Shown: positions 22,204 through 32,015 of the stretch, in pieces
Numbering within the stretch: the stretch's first letter is position 1
Layout of the letters: the number at the start of each line of letters is the position of its first letter
From: Oscillospiraceae bacterium
Lineage (GTDB): Bacteria > Bacillota > Clostridia > Oscillospirales > CAG-382
Reading direction: 5' to 3'
Length of the DNA: 39,494 nucleotides
Assembly: GCA_015065165.1 (NCBI GenBank)
Contig: SVQU01000016.1
Coordinates: forward strand, 1-39,494
Program-made: the position numbers and the translations under genes
The notes under the pieces: generated by a model
What the model saw: only the letters and a program-made list of their open reading frames with translations
What the model was told of the DNA's origin: nothing
Databases searched by the model: none

Positions 22204-23029
22204 TTTTTGCTCCTTCCAATGCTGCGCCGATAACAGTGCCGTAGGCGGCATTTTTGGGAATAATAATATTAACACCGAAAATCGATTCTAAATTTTTAAA
22301 AATAGTTTCTGCCTGGGGCAAAACCGTAAGGTTGCCTATAAGAATTATATCCTTGATATTTTTCATTCTGGCAGAGAAAATTGCCATCATAGCAATGGTT
22401 TCGAAAACCATATTAACAAGCCCCAATGCGATATCCTCGCGGGTTGCCATATCGCTCACCTTGCCGAAGTTAGAAGCGGTAATGTCGCTTTTAAGGGTGG
22501 GGCTAATGTCGTTTTGTGTAATATCCGAAATCATAAGGTCGATATTTTTCAAATCGCCGCCGAGAGCAAGTTCGGCAACGTGCTGTGCCGAGCGAATTCC
22601 CAAAAGCTTGTCGGCAATTCCCACCAAGGTGCCGCCGCCGACACCCGTACCGCCCAAGTGGGTATATTCTCCCGTTTTGCGGTTGGAATAAACGTAAGCA
22701 GTGCCCGTACCCATACTTACGACAATTGCCTCGTCAAGACCGCTTAAATAAAGACCGCCCTTGCCGTTGGCGATAAATTCGTTTACGTGTACAGCCTCTA
22801 TGCCGTAGATATTATCTCCCAAAAAGTCGGAACCAACACCCGTAACCATAACCTTTTCGATATCCGAAAGGGAAATCTTGTTATCGGTGGTGAATTTTCC
22901 GAAACCGCCGTAAACCGAGGCGATAGGGTCGTTAGCCTTAACCAAACCCGGCTCTAACAGACGGTCGCCGTCAAAGCCTACGATTTTAGTGGTGCTTCCG
23001 CCCACGTCAATACCTACAATTATACTCAT
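22196..23029 (-). CDS. coaW: Type II pantothenate kinase
   Basis: A 277-residue ASKHA-fold kinase for the first step of coenzyme A synthesis (pantothenate to 4'-phosphopantothenate). The phosphate-binding GIDVGGSTTKI is at residues 6-16, with GTGTAYVY and GGTGVGGGTLVGI in the middle and IILIGNLTVLP as the adenosine motif. It resembles the eukaryotic/staphylococcal PanK-II type rather than CoaA or CoaX. Clostridial genomes often have CoaX; whether this is the only pantothenate kinase cannot be seen. Promoter at 23094-23122. Confidence 0.9.
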   Translation of the reverse strand: MSIIVGIDVGGSTTKIVGFDGDRLLEPGLVKANDPIASVYGGFGKFTTDNKISLSDIEKVMVTGVGSDFLGDNIYGIEAVHVNEFIANGKGGLYLSGLDEAIVVSMGTGTAYVYSNRKTGEYTHLGGTGVGGGTLVGIADKLLGIRSAQHVAELALGGDLKNIDLMISDITQNDISPTLKSDITASNFGKVSDMATREDIALGLVNMVFETIAMMAIFSARMKNIKDIILIGNLTVLPQAETIFKNLESIFGVNIIIPKNAAYGTVIGAALEGAKNG

Positions 23030-23093
23030 GGCAGTAGTCCTCCTTATTGAAAAATAAGCAATATTACTTCATTATAAAATCATTGGACATAAT

Positions 23094-23122
23094 AGTTTAT
23101 ATCTTTTTTTTGCATTTGTCAA
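23094..23122 (-). promoter_or_regulatory. Promoter of coaW
   Basis: On minus, TTGACA (23117-23122) and TAAACT (23094-23099) have a 17-base spacer. Facing the other way, an extended -10 TGGTATTAT (23163-23171) may serve holB. Confidence 0.65.
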
Positions 23123-23231
23123 ATTATTTTTTCAAAAATCCCTTTTCATAAAGGAAATTTTGTGGTATTATTATGATTGGGGTGGGTTAAAGGTATCCTG
23201 TCCGCCCGATTATTAAACGGAGGAAAGCCTT

Positions 23232-24188
23232 ATGTTTAATTCCGAAGAAGCAAAGCTGTTTTCGGTTCGCGCCGCGCAAGGGCTTTGCTCCCACGCATAT
23301 ATCGTTGACGGCGAAGAGGGTATCGGCAAATTGGATTTTGCCCTTTACTGTGCCAGAACTCTTTTGTGCACCGAAAAATCCAAGCCTTGTTCTTATTGCG
23401 AAAGCTGCCGCAAGGCACTGGACAATAACCATCCCGATATATTCGTTATCGGCAGAGATAAAACAGCATCTATTGCCGACGTCCGCGAAATTATACGTCG
23501 CTCGGGCTTGAAGCCTAACGATGGCGAAAAACAGATTTTTATTGTTTGCAACGCGGGCAAGCTTAGGGCGGATTCTCAAAACGCACTTCTTAAGATTTTC
23601 GAAGAGCCCCCCGAAAGCGTGGCGATGTTTTTGCTAACCGAAAGCCGTTCTTCCTTGCTTCCTACGGTTTTGTCAAGAGGACAGCGGGTTCATCTTGACG
23701 GTATGACCGATAGGGAATTAGAAGAGACGATTTTAAACCAATACCCCAATCTTGACAGCGCAACGCTTAAACAGGTGTCGGAAATGTCCGGCGGGAACCT
23801 TTCAAAGGCGAAAAAGCTTCTTTCAAAGGAAACTGCGGCAACCAGAGAAAAGGCGGAAAAATTGCTTTTTCACGTTCTTTCGAAAAACAGCTACGAGGTG
23901 TGCGCGATTCTTGCGGCGCCAAAGCATAAAAGAGAAGCTTTACAAGCCTTGTTAACCGAGCTTGCCGCTTTGGTCGCCGAGGCGCAAAAGCAAAAATATT
24001 ACGTAAAATCAGTTTATCTTCCCGTTGGCGGGGAATGTGCCGAAAAACTTAAATCTGCGGGAAAGAGAGCGTTGGCATCTATCGGCGAAATTGCCCTTAA
24101 CGGCTTGGCATCTATCGATAACAACGCAAACCTTACGGCGCTGTCATCCCAATTAGCTATTGATTTTTTGCGCGCCGCCGCAAAATGA
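23232..24188 (+). CDS. holB: DNA polymerase III subunit delta'
   Basis: A 318-residue clamp-loader subunit. It has the AAA+ P-loop-like GEEGIGK (27-33), a zinc module with Cys46, Cys53, Cys56 and Cys59, the sensor region ALLKIFEEPPE, and the arginine-finger-like LSRGQRVHLDG. It works with tau/gamma and delta to load the sliding clamp. Start ATG 23232 follows GGAGG. The holB-ricT order is conserved in Firmicutes, which supports the call. Confidence 0.92.
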   Translation: MFNSEEAKLFSVRAAQGLCSHAYIVDGEEGIGKLDFALYCARTLLCTEKSKPCSYCESCRKALDNNHPDIFVIGRDKTASIADVREIIRRSGLKPNDGEKQIFIVCNAGKLRADSQNALLKIFEEPPESVAMFLLTESRSSLLPTVLSRGQRVHLDGMTDRELEETILNQYPNLDSATLKQVSEMSGGNLSKAKKLLSKETAATREKAEKLLFHVLSKNSYEVCAILAAPKHKREALQALLTELAALVAEAQKQKYYVKSVYLPVGGECAEKLKSAGKRALASIGEIALNGLASIDNNANLTALSSQLAIDFLRAAAK

Positions 24189-24223
24189 TTTTGAAATATA
24201 AACTTCGAACGGAGTGAAAATAT

Positions 24224-25372
24224 ATGGAAAACCACGAAAATAACAACCAGAAACGCCCCTATAAGGGAGGTAACCATAAAAACCATTACAACCGCCACAG
24301 AAACGGCAAGCACCACGGCAAGCCGAGAAATAAGCCTATGGGCGAGGCAGCTGAAAATAACGAGCTTGAAGAAACTGTTCCTGCCGAAAGCGTTAAGGTT
24401 CAACAGCAAGAAAATTCTTTTTCCACAGGCTTTTCTCCCGAGCCCGAGGAAGAACGTAAATATATGTTCGATTACGAGCCCGAGCAGACAATTGAAAAGC
24501 CTAAGGAAGATGCAAATATCGAGGTTGTGGGCATAAAGTTCCGCAACGGCAGTAAGATTTATTACTTTTCCCCCAACGGCATAAGCTTCGAAAAGGGCGA
24601 ACACGCTATTGTGGAAACCGTCCGCGGGGTGGAATACGGCGAGGTTGCCTTGGGCAACAAGATGGTTGGGGAATCCGAGGTTGTGTTTCCTCTTAAACCC
24701 GTGCTTCGCAAATCCACCAAGGAGGACGACCAGCGCAATACCGAAAACCGCAAGCTTGAGGAAAGTGCAAAGCCTATTTGGCACGAAAAGGTAAAGAAAA
24801 ACGGGCTGGATATGCAGCTTGTTGACGTGGAATATACCCACGATAACGCAAAACTTTGCTTCTATTTCACAGCCGACGGCAGGGTTGACTTCCGCGAGCT
24901 TGTTAAGGACCTTGCAGGCGTGTTCCGCACCCGTATCGAGCTTCGCCAAATCGGTGTCAGAGACGAGGCAAAGCTTTTCGGCGGCTTGGGCAGCTGCGGC
25001 AGACCTTTCTGCTGTAATACATTCCTCCCCGATTTTGCTCAGGTTTCTATAAAAATGGCAAAGGAACAAAACCTTTCGCTTTCCAGCTCTAAAATCAGCG
25101 GCGCGTGTGGCAGACTTATGTGTTGCCTGCGCTTCGAGCAGGACACCTACGAGCGCGAATATGCCACCTTCCCCAAGGTTGATACTATTGTAGATACACC
25201 TAAGGGCAGAGGCGTTATTGTGGAAAGCAGCTTCCTTACAGGCAGAATAAAGGTTAAGATGAACAACGACCAAAGCCTTAAAATTTTCGGCAAAACCGAG
25301 CTTAAACCCCTGGGTATGATAAAGGTAAAAGAAGAAGTCAGCGAAGATTTGAAGAAACTGGAAGATAAATAA
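24224..25372 (+). CDS. ricT: RicT (PSP1 domain) regulatory iron-sulfur protein
   Basis: A 382-residue protein. The basic, Asn/His/Lys-rich N-terminus (~1-50) is disordered. The PSP1 domain begins VVGIKFRNGSKIYYFSP and contains the Cys-rich LGSCGRPFCCNTFLPDF and SGACGRLMCCLRFEQDTY, as in RicT (YaaT). In B. subtilis RicT works with RicA and RicF in mRNA processing by RNase Y and in sporulation and competence; the complex carries 4Fe-4S clusters. It sits 35 bases behind holB, as is usual, and ends at a strong terminator. Confidence 0.93.
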   Translation: MENHENNNQKRPYKGGNHKNHYNRHRNGKHHGKPRNKPMGEAAENNELEETVPAESVKVQQQENSFSTGFSPEPEEERKYMFDYEPEQTIEKPKEDANIEVVGIKFRNGSKIYYFSPNGISFEKGEHAIVETVRGVEYGEVALGNKMVGESEVVFPLKPVLRKSTKEDDQRNTENRKLEESAKPIWHEKVKKNGLDMQLVDVEYTHDNAKLCFYFTADGRVDFRELVKDLAGVFRTRIELRQIGVRDEAKLFGGLGSCGRPFCCNTFLPDFAQVSIKMAKEQNLSLSSSKISGACGRLMCCLRFEQDTYEREYATFPKVDTIVDTPKGRGVIVESSFLTGRIKVKMNNDQSLKIFGKTELKPLGMIKVKEEVSEDLKKLEDK

Positions 25373-25386
25373 TAGTATAAAAATAA

Positions 25387-25424
25387 AAGAGTCAAACGGT
25401 TTTAACCGCTTGGCTCTTTTTTGT
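25387..25424. terminator. Terminator between ricT and the subtilisin
   Basis: A 14-bp stem (25387-25400 with 25407-25420, two wobble pairs) is followed by a T-run. It lies between convergent genes. Confidence 0.88.
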
Positions 25425-25425
25425 G

Positions 25426-28400
25426 TTATTCCTTATTCTCGGTTGCTTTTCCTGCAAGCTTAACGATAATCGCGGTGATTATTGCGGCTAACAATACTGC
25501 GACGAAGATTGTAAGAAGCAATTTCAAATTGCTTTCTTCGGGGGTGTCGATATCGTCAACCTGAGATTCCTCTTGCTCAGGCTCGGATGTTTCCTCGGGA
25601 GGCAGTATCTTTACGTGTATGGTGTAAACCAACGATTCGCCGTCGGGCGCGCCTACGGTAACCGTAACGTCGGTTTTTTCGCCTTTTAGGGTGGTGTCGC
25701 CCACAACCACCTCTGCCGAAGGGTTTTGTGCCACGCAGTAAAGGTTGATTTTTTCGGTTCCGTGAGAAACCGAAATGTTATATTCTAAAAATTCGGGGTT
25801 AAAGGATGGCGAAAGCTTGTGCCCCTCCACCTCTAATTCCTGAAGCTTGCAGTTGCTGTCGATAACGGGGGCGGAATCGCGTTTTACGTTGATGTTGTAA
25901 AAATTCGTGCCGTTGTCTTCGTCAGCAAAGGTTATAACTATTGTTTGTTCGCCGGAATCGGGAAGAATATAGGAGGTTGTGGAAATACGCTCGCCCGCTT
26001 TATGAGAAACGTTGATATCCGCCAGCGCGCTGTTGTAGGGGATGGTAATGTCATAATCGTGCTTGGATGGCGAAAACTTGAAAATATCCGCATTGTGGAT
26101 TTCTATATTGAAATCGGTATAAATTCGGGGTGAAACCACAATTTCCGAATTTTGAAACGCAACGTTTTTACAACCGTCCTCGTAAGAAACAGTGAAATTA
26201 TCTGCGGTAAAGCTTATTTTAGAATAAGGCTCGGCGTTTACTCTGAAACGCAGGGTTAAAAGTATTTTAAAGGAGGTATCACAGCTTTGACCGTTTTCAT
26301 CAAAGGCATAAAAGCTGATAACACCGTTGCGGTTGAAGCAATCGGTTTCCCAACCCACTGCACCGCCGCCTATAAATTCAAGCCCCTCGCTGTATGCGAT
26401 TTGTCCGAACACACCGCGGGCATATTTCGAACCGCTAATGCAAACCGCTGCTTCGATAACGTCGTTTTGATAAACAGTGGAAAGGGTTTGCACGTTGCAA
26501 TCTCCGAAAAGACTGTCCTCGGGTGTGCCCAAAACGGCTTCGACTCTGCCGAAAAGCATCTTTTTAAGGGTTCTGTGGTCGTTATCCGCCAACACGCCGT
26601 TGCCGTTTGTATCTGCCGAAGCGACGAAGGGGGCGGTGTATTGATATCCCTTAAGGATGCGCTCTAATTCGTACAAATCGTAAGCCGAAATAAATCCGTC
26701 TCCGTCGGTGTCGCCCTTAACAACGGCGTAAAGCTCGTCGGTGGTTTTGCCGTTTTCATCGGTGAGGGTTATTTTGTTGCCTGTACAAACGTAATCCTTA
26801 ACGTTATAGCCACGGTTGTCGGTAATCACAACCTCTTTGCTTGTGGAAATAGAGGCTTTGAAATCCGCAACCGATGTGCCGGGCAGAATGCCCGAAACAA
26901 GCATATTGTTGCGGTCGATAATATAACCGCTTTCGGGAAGGAAGGCGATAAGGTCGTCGCGGACGGTTATAACCGTTTGAGCAGTGATAATTCCGCTTTC
27001 GGTTTCTGCCTCTGCCGTAACCCTGTATCTGCCTACAGCCAGTGCCGTAACCTCGCCGCTTTCGGTGATATCAAGCCCGTTTTCGTCAAATTTGAACCTA
27101 ACGGGGATAGACCTTGCGCCTTCGGGAAGGTACGCCACGTGAAGGGCAACCTTTTCGCCCACCGAAACGGTGATGCTTTCCGCAAGGAACTTTATTTCCG
27201 AAAGCCTTGCTTCGATATTAAAGGGAATTTCGATGGTTCTTCCGCAGGGTAGAGAGAGCAGGAACAAGTGCTTACCTACCTCCGAAATAACGTCTCCCGA
27301 TTTAAAGGGGTTGCCGTCTATATATCCCACGCCGTGGTCGTAGGAAACAGAGGTTTTTTCCAAATAAACGCCGTTTTCCTCTATACCCGAAATGTTGGGC
27401 ATGGTGGTTATATCCTCGCCCTCTGCACAGTAATTCAGGGAAATACGTCCGTTGTTTATTGCAACCACGGTATTGTTTCCGCAAATCGTTGCGAATTTGG
27501 GCTGTTCGATGCCCGAAAAACCTATGTTTTGGTTTGCCGCAAGGTCAAAAACGCCGTTTTTGGTAATAACAACGTTGCCCTTGTGGTCAAGAATCGTGTC
27601 CTTGAAGGTTGCGATAATCTCGCCGTTTTCTTTGTTATAAACCGTTTTGCCCAAGGCGATTCCGTCGCCGATATGCAGACTGCCGTTTTCGGAAACCAAA
27701 ATTTCAAAATCGGTTTTGGTTAAATTTGTATCGTATTTTGAAATAATGCCGTTGTCAAGTATAAATAAATTGCTTCCGTCGATTGCCATGGCGGTAGCGT
27801 TTATTTCAGTTTCGGTAAGTGTTGCCGTTTGAATATCCACGTTAACCAATTTACGGTTGATTACCGCAATAAGCCGACCACCGAAAATCACCGCATCTCT
27901 GCAGGAATAGGGCAAAGAAATATAAGCGCCGTTTGCGATATCCTCTTCCTTGGCAACGTAAATTTCGGTGCGGTTTGCAAAGGAAATAACAACATATTCC
28001 CCAGAGCACATAACCTTTTCGGGTTTATATTTCAAATAAACGGGAGGCAGTTCGGCTTTACTTTCGGCATTTATGCCGTAAAGGGCAAAGCTGTCGTCAA
28101 ACAGCATATAAACCTTGTTAAAGGAGGACGCAACGCCCAAGGGAAGGCTGTTTTTGCCGTGATACAAATTGGTGCGGTATAGGGTTTGCTGTTCCGCCTT
28201 GGAAAAGGCTTTATCTCTGGCCGCCGCGCCGCCCAAATCGTAAACACCGCCGAGATTTTTTGTAACGAAGGCACATTCAGCCTTGGTTCCGAATAAGTAA
28301 GAGGTATTACCCGCCGTTTCTATAGAAAAAACGTTAAAGGGCAGACTGCCCACGTCCTTTCCCGTAGTGAAATCAAAAACTCGGTTTTGGGTGAAAACTC

Positions 28401-30891
28401 TGCTTTCGGTAATTCTGATTGCACAATTTCCCGCAAATTCAAAAACAAAGCTTCCGTCGTCGGCGTTATAAAGCCTGTTGCCCACCGAAATATACCCTTC
28501 GCCGAAGCAAACGGGCGAATTCATAAGTGTGTGTCCCAAATCGTATTGACTGAAAGCGCCGTCAACGGGGTTGAAAATTCTTACAATTCCGTCGGCGGAG
28601 GGGGCAAGAAGGTAAAATTTTTCGTTATGAAAAAACGCCTTCTCGCAGGTGTATCCCAGCTCGGCAACCAAAACAGTGCTTTCGGTTTCAAGGTCAACGA
28701 TATACATATTGTTGCCGCCAAAGCCGTAAATGCTTCCGTTTGCATAGGTATAATAGGTAACAAGGGGAGAATCAAAGGTGGAAATCACCGAATTTTTGTC
28801 GGTTAGCGCTTTTTTTCTGTCGATAACGGTTATACCGCTGTCCCCGAATAAATAAAGCTTGTCATCCATAAACGTATGGCTGTAAACACGGCCCACCGAC
28901 AGGAAAAATTTATATTTCTGCGGATTGCTTATATCGTAAATTCTTGCGCCCACAAGGGAATCGCCGTAAAGACAAAAATATCCGTTTTCGCTGTCAATTG
29001 CGGCGAAACCGTTTTCATAATCGGTTTCAAAGTGCTTATAATTGTCGAACTTTATGCTAAACTTAAAGCTTCTTTCAACCGCACCGTTACCGCTTTTTAC
29101 GGTTAAGGTGTGTTCCCCGCTTTCCGAAACGGTAATTCGGTTTTCAAATTCAACCTCGTTTAAATACGCACTGCCCTCGCCCACGATTGTTATTTCAATG
29201 GGATGCTCATAGATTTTTCCGTCCTCAACGCCGTAAACAGTGGGGAGAGAATATTTCAAATCCACAGTTTTTGTGATTATTTCATCCCCGTCGGTAAGTA
29301 TAAATTCGTACATTCCCGATGCGGTAATGCGGTCCTTCGAATTATAAGGGAAACCGTTAAGACTTGCGTTTCCGCGTTGGAATTCGAAATAAGCATAAGA
29401 TGAAAACTCGCGGAATTCAAATGAAAGCGGTGTATGGTCCAAACGGAATTTAACGGTTTTTCGGTTTTCGCCGTCGGTAATCACCAAGGTGTGCTGTCCG
29501 TTGGCAACTATGGTTTCTCCGTCTTCAATCTGCTCGTCGCCCAACAGCGCGTCGCCTCGGTTGAACCCGATTGTAACCGATTCGGAATAGCTTCCGCCGT
29601 TAATAACCCCCGTAACGATGGGCATACCCGACAGCTCGACCACCTTTTGGGCATTAATAACGCCGTGGCCCAATTTATCGTTTCTTGTTATACCGCAAGC
29701 CTCGGTAAACAACGAAATAAACTCTTCGTTTTCGAACCTTGCCTGCCTGTCTATTTCCGAGGCGGCAAGGGCGGCAATACCGCTTACAAAGGCGCAGGAA
29801 TAGCTTGTGCCCGAATCGGCGCGGTAAACCGAATTGCCTTCTTCGTCAACGGCGATAATTGTTATATTTTCGCCGGGGGCGGCAATATCAACAAACTCGT
29901 TTCTTTGAGAAAAACCGCTGTGCTCGCCCAAATCGTTGCAGGAGGCAACCGAAATAACGTTATCGTATGATGCGGGATAGCTTAATTGGTCGGCATATTC
30001 GGTGTTTCCGCCGTTACCTGCGGCAGAAATAAGTATACAACCCTTGCTTTTTGCGTAATTTATGGCTTCCTGCTCGGCAAAGGAGTGGGAATAACCGCCG
30101 ATAGACATATTTATAATTTTCGCCCCCGCGTCTGCGGCAAAGCGAATTCCGCGGATAAGGTCCGAGGAGTAAATGTTGGTACCGCTTGCAGAAACCTTAA
30201 CAGGCAAAATACTAACGCCGTGGGCGATGCCCGCAACACCCAAGCCGTTGTTTGCGGTAGCGGCAATAATACCTGCGACAGCAGTGCCGTGTCCTGCGCT
30301 GTCCTCGTAAACCCCCGCTTTTCTTGAAATGGCGTCGTAACCTGCGAGAATATTTGTGTTTGCGAAATCCTCGTGGCTCCTTATAATACCCGTGTCCAAA
30401 ACGGCAACGATAATATCCTTGTCGCCTTTTGAAATATCCCAAGCGGAATAAACGTTCATAAGGTCATAGGAAGGCATGGAAACAGGGTCGTTAACCACAG
30501 TCAAAGCGTTTCTTACAACCTCGCGCTCGGAATATTCAATAATGCTTTTGTTGTCAGAAAGAAAACTGTCGTTACTTAAAGAAACGGTAAATAATCTGCC
30601 CTCGATTTCAGAAATGGGGGCATAATCTACCTTCGATAATGCCTTTTCAATGGTTTTAAGGTCGGCGTTATCCGAAAATTTAACTATGTATCTGTTTTCG
30701 GCAGAGAGGGTGTCATAACCTTGGGAATTAACCGCGTTAAGCTCTAGCGCATCTGCCAAGGATTGCTCGTAAGCAGAATCCCAATTGTTAAAGTTGAGGT
30801 TTTTCTGCGCGACAAAAGAACTGCCCAAGCCGATAAAAACGGGAAGTATCAACAATATTGTTAAAATTATCGAAACAGCTCTTTTTGTCAT
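25426..30891 (-). CDS. Giant membrane-anchored subtilisin-family (S8) peptidase
   Basis: An 1821-residue protein. A signal peptide (1-28) and propeptide (~60-125) precede the S8 domain, whose catalytic residues are Asp166 (VAVLDTGI), His201 (GHGTAVAG), the oxyanion Asn293 and Ser363 (GTSYSCAFVSG). Next come two or three Ig-like repeats (~420-610). A long propeller-like part follows (~620-1170, repeated YLFGDSGIT..., YFDYK-type strands), then a Big2-like domain (~1180-1300). A dockerin-like pair of Ca-loops (DTDGDGFISAYDLYELERIL and DTNGNGVLADND...) is followed by a cohesin-like beta domain, two cadherin-like beta-sandwiches and a C-terminal membrane helix. It is anchored outside the cell and probably degrades proteins. 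Start ATG 30891 is preceded by GAGGAG-like sequence. Boundaries are estimates. Confidence 0.9.
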   Translation of the reverse strand: MTKRAVSIILTILLILPVFIGLGSSFVAQKNLNFNNWDSAYEQSLADALELNAVNSQGYDTLSAENRYIVKFSDNADLKTIEKALSKVDYAPISEIEGRLFTVSLSNDSFLSDNKSIIEYSEREVVRNALTVVNDPVSMPSYDLMNVYSAWDISKGDKDIIVAVLDTGIIRSHEDFANTNILAGYDAISRKAGVYEDSAGHGTAVAGIIAATANNGLGVAGIAHGVSILPVKVSASGTNIYSSDLIRGIRFAADAGAKIINMSIGGYSHSFAEQEAINYAKSKGCILISAAGNGGNTEYADQLSYPASYDNVISVASCNDLGEHSGFSQRNEFVDIAAPGENITIIAVDEEGNSVYRADSGTSYSCAFVSGIAALAASEIDRQARFENEEFISLFTEACGITRNDKLGHGVINAQKVVELSGMPIVTGVINGGSYSESVTIGFNRGDALLGDEQIEDGETIVANGQHTLVITDGENRKTVKFRLDHTPLSFEFREFSSYAYFEFQRGNASLNGFPYNSKDRITASGMYEFILTDGDEIITKTVDLKYSLPTVYGVEDGKIYEHPIEITIVGEGSAYLNEVEFENRITVSESGEHTLTVKSGNGAVERSFKFSIKFDNYKHFETDYENGFAAIDSENGYFCLYGDSLVGARIYDISNPQKYKFFLSVGRVYSHTFMDDKLYLFGDSGITVIDRKKALTDKNSVISTFDSPLVTYYTYANGSIYGFGGNNMYIVDLETESTVLVAELGYTCEKAFFHNEKFYLLAPSADGIVRIFNPVDGAFSQYDLGHTLMNSPVCFGEGYISVGNRLYNADDGSFVFEFAGNCAIRITESRVFTQNRVFDFTTGKDVGSLPFNVFSIETAGNTSYLFGTKAECAFVTKNLGGVYDLGGAAARDKAFSKAEQQTLYRTNLYHGKNSLPLGVASSFNKVYMLFDDSFALYGINAESKAELPPVYLKYKPEKVMCSGEYVVISFANRTEIYVAKEEDIANGAYISLPYSCRDAVIFGGRLIAVINRKLVNVDIQTATLTETEINATAMAIDGSNLFILDNGIISKYDTNLTKTDFEILVSENGSLHIGDGIALGKTVYNKENGEIIATFKDTILDHKGNVVITKNGVFDLAANQNIGFSGIEQPKFATICGNNTVVAINNGRISLNYCAEGEDITTMPNISGIEENGVYLEKTSVSYDHGVGYIDGNPFKSGDVISEVGKHLFLLSLPCGRTIEIPFNIEARLSEIKFLAESITVSVGEKVALHVAYLPEGARSIPVRFKFDENGLDITESGEVTALAVGRYRVTAEAETESGIITAQTVITVRDDLIAFLPESGYIIDRNNMLVSGILPGTSVADFKASISTSKEVVITDNRGYNVKDYVCTGNKITLTDENGKTTDELYAVVKGDTDGDGFISAYDLYELERILKGYQYTAPFVASADTNGNGVLADNDHRTLKKMLFGRVEAVLGTPEDSLFGDCNVQTLSTVYQNDVIEAAVCISGSKYARGVFGQIAYSEGLEFIGGGAVGWETDCFNRNGVISFYAFDENGQSCDTSFKILLTLRFRVNAEPYSKISFTADNFTVSYEDGCKNVAFQNSEIVVSPRIYTDFNIEIHNADIFKFSPSKHDYDITIPYNSALADINVSHKAGERISTTSYILPDSGEQTIVITFADEDNGTNFYNINVKRDSAPVIDSNCKLQELEVEGHKLSPSFNPEFLEYNISVSHGTEKINLYCVAQNPSAEVVVGDTTLKGEKTDVTVTVGAPDGESLVYTIHVKILPPEETSEPEQEESQVDDIDTPEESNLKLLLTIFVAVLLAAIITAIIVKLAGKATENKE

Positions 30892-30908
30892 TTTCTCCTC
30901 TTTCGTTT

Positions 30909-31631
30909 TTAAAATCTGTTGTAAATGCTTTTTAATTCCTCGGTTTGTTCCTTGTGGTCCTTGTCTTTATAAATAATAAGGTCGTTTTCGTAAATAAGAC
31001 CTTCCTTGCCGTCCTTTTTGCCCTCGATAAGTATTAAAGATGGCTTTTTGCCCACCGAGGGGACAACGGCGCGTAATCTTTTTGGCTCGATACCGCAGCT
31101 TCGCATGGCGCAAATAAGGTTAACAAGCCTGTCGGGGCGGTAAACGGCAAAAAAACTGCCGCCGCTTTTTAAACACCAAGCCGCCGCGCGGCAAAAAAGC
31201 TCTGCACCGCCCGAAATTTCACGCCTTGCGATATCCAACGCCTTAGATTCGTTGTTAAATCCGCAATCCGAACGCATATAGGGCGGGTTGGTAATAACAT
31301 ATTCGGTTCTGCCACATTCAAAAAGCGTCTTATAATCCTCGGCGTTGCCGTTTATAACCGAAAAACGGCTTTCAAAACCGTTTTCCTTTGCGTTTTCCTT
31401 GGCAATTTCGGCATATTCCTTTTGAAGCTCCAACCCCACAAAATCGGCGTTACAGCCCGAACCCAACAGCAAAAGAGGTAAAACACCCGAGCCTGTACCC
31501 AAATCGATACACTTGCCGTATTTAATGCTGTCCTTGGCAAAGTCGGCTAATAAAAGGGCGTCCGTTCCAAAACGAATTCCGCCCTCGGGTTCCTTCAAAA
31601 CCAAATCTGCATTGATTTTGTTTGTTATCAT
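30909..31631 (-). CDS. trmN6: tRNA1(Val) (adenine-N6) methyltransferase-like protein
   Basis: A 240-residue class I SAM methyltransferase. It has the SAM-binding DLGTGSGVLPLLL (residues 43-55) and the catalytic NPPY (115-118), which fits exocyclic amino methylation. TDALLLADFA near the N-terminus is typical of the TrmN6/YfiC family that modifies A37 of tRNA-Val. Start ATG 31631 follows AAGGT. It stands upstream of the subtilisin gene on the same strand with 17 bases between, so they may be co-transcribed by chance. Confidence 0.88.
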   Translation of the reverse strand: MITNKINADLVLKEPEGGIRFGTDALLLADFAKDSIKYGKCIDLGTGSGVLPLLLLGSGCNADFVGLELQKEYAEIAKENAKENGFESRFSVINGNAEDYKTLFECGRTEYVITNPPYMRSDCGFNNESKALDIARREISGGAELFCRAAAWCLKSGGSFFAVYRPDRLVNLICAMRSCGIEPKRLRAVVPSVGKKPSLILIEGKKDGKEGLIYENDLIIYKDKDHKEQTEELKSIYNRF

Positions 31632-31718
31632 ATATTATACCTTGTAAAAATTAGTTTGGTTTTTCCTAATTGTAAAATAATTTGAAAAATTATATCGAAA
31701 AATGCCCAAAGATACAGA

Positions 31719-31752
31719 AATGCGTTCATAACGGAACCGCTATGAACGCATT
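31719..31752 (-). terminator. Hairpin after the ferredoxin gene
   Basis: A 12-bp stem AATGCGTTCATA/TATGAACGCATT (31719-31730 with 31741-31752) plus CGG/CCG inside, 18 bases after the ferredoxin stop on minus. It is followed by a moderate T-rich stretch, so it is a fair terminator. Confidence 0.7.
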
Positions 31753-31769
31753 GCCGAGACCTTCCTAAT

Positions 31770-31946
31770 TTACGCTTCCTGAGGAGCGTCAACAGGGCAA
31801 ACGCCTGCGCAGGCGCCGCATTCGATACAAAGTTCGGGGTCGATTACGTATTTGCCTTCGTCGTTAGCGGTGATAGCGCTTACGGGGCATTCTGCTTCGC
31901 AGCTGCCGCAGCCGATGCAAGCATCAGAAGAAATGATATATGCCAT
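31770..31946 (-). CDS. 2[4Fe-4S] ferredoxin
   Basis: A 58-residue protein with two CX2CX2CX3CP clusters: CIGCGSCEAECP and CIECGACAGVCP. It carries electrons at low potential, for example between pyruvate oxidation and hydrogenase or Rnf-type enzymes in Clostridia. The ATG at 31946 is chosen with GGAGGTG 6 bases upstream; an in-frame GTG nine bases earlier belongs to that site. Single-gene transcript with its own promoter. Confidence 0.95.
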   Translation of the reverse strand: MAYIISSDACIGCGSCEAECPVSAITANDEGKYVIDPELCIECGACAGVCPVDAPQEA

Positions 31947-31976
31947 AATTAGCACCTCCGTTTGATAGTACCTTTG

Positions 31977-32005
31977 ATGATATCACAAAAGATTTTGAAT
32001 TTCAA
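31977..32005 (-). promoter_or_regulatory. Promoter of the ferredoxin gene
   Basis: On minus, TTGAAA (32000-32005) and TATCAT (31977-31982) have a 17-base spacer. Confidence 0.8.
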
Positions 32006-32015
32006 TAGTTTTTAT

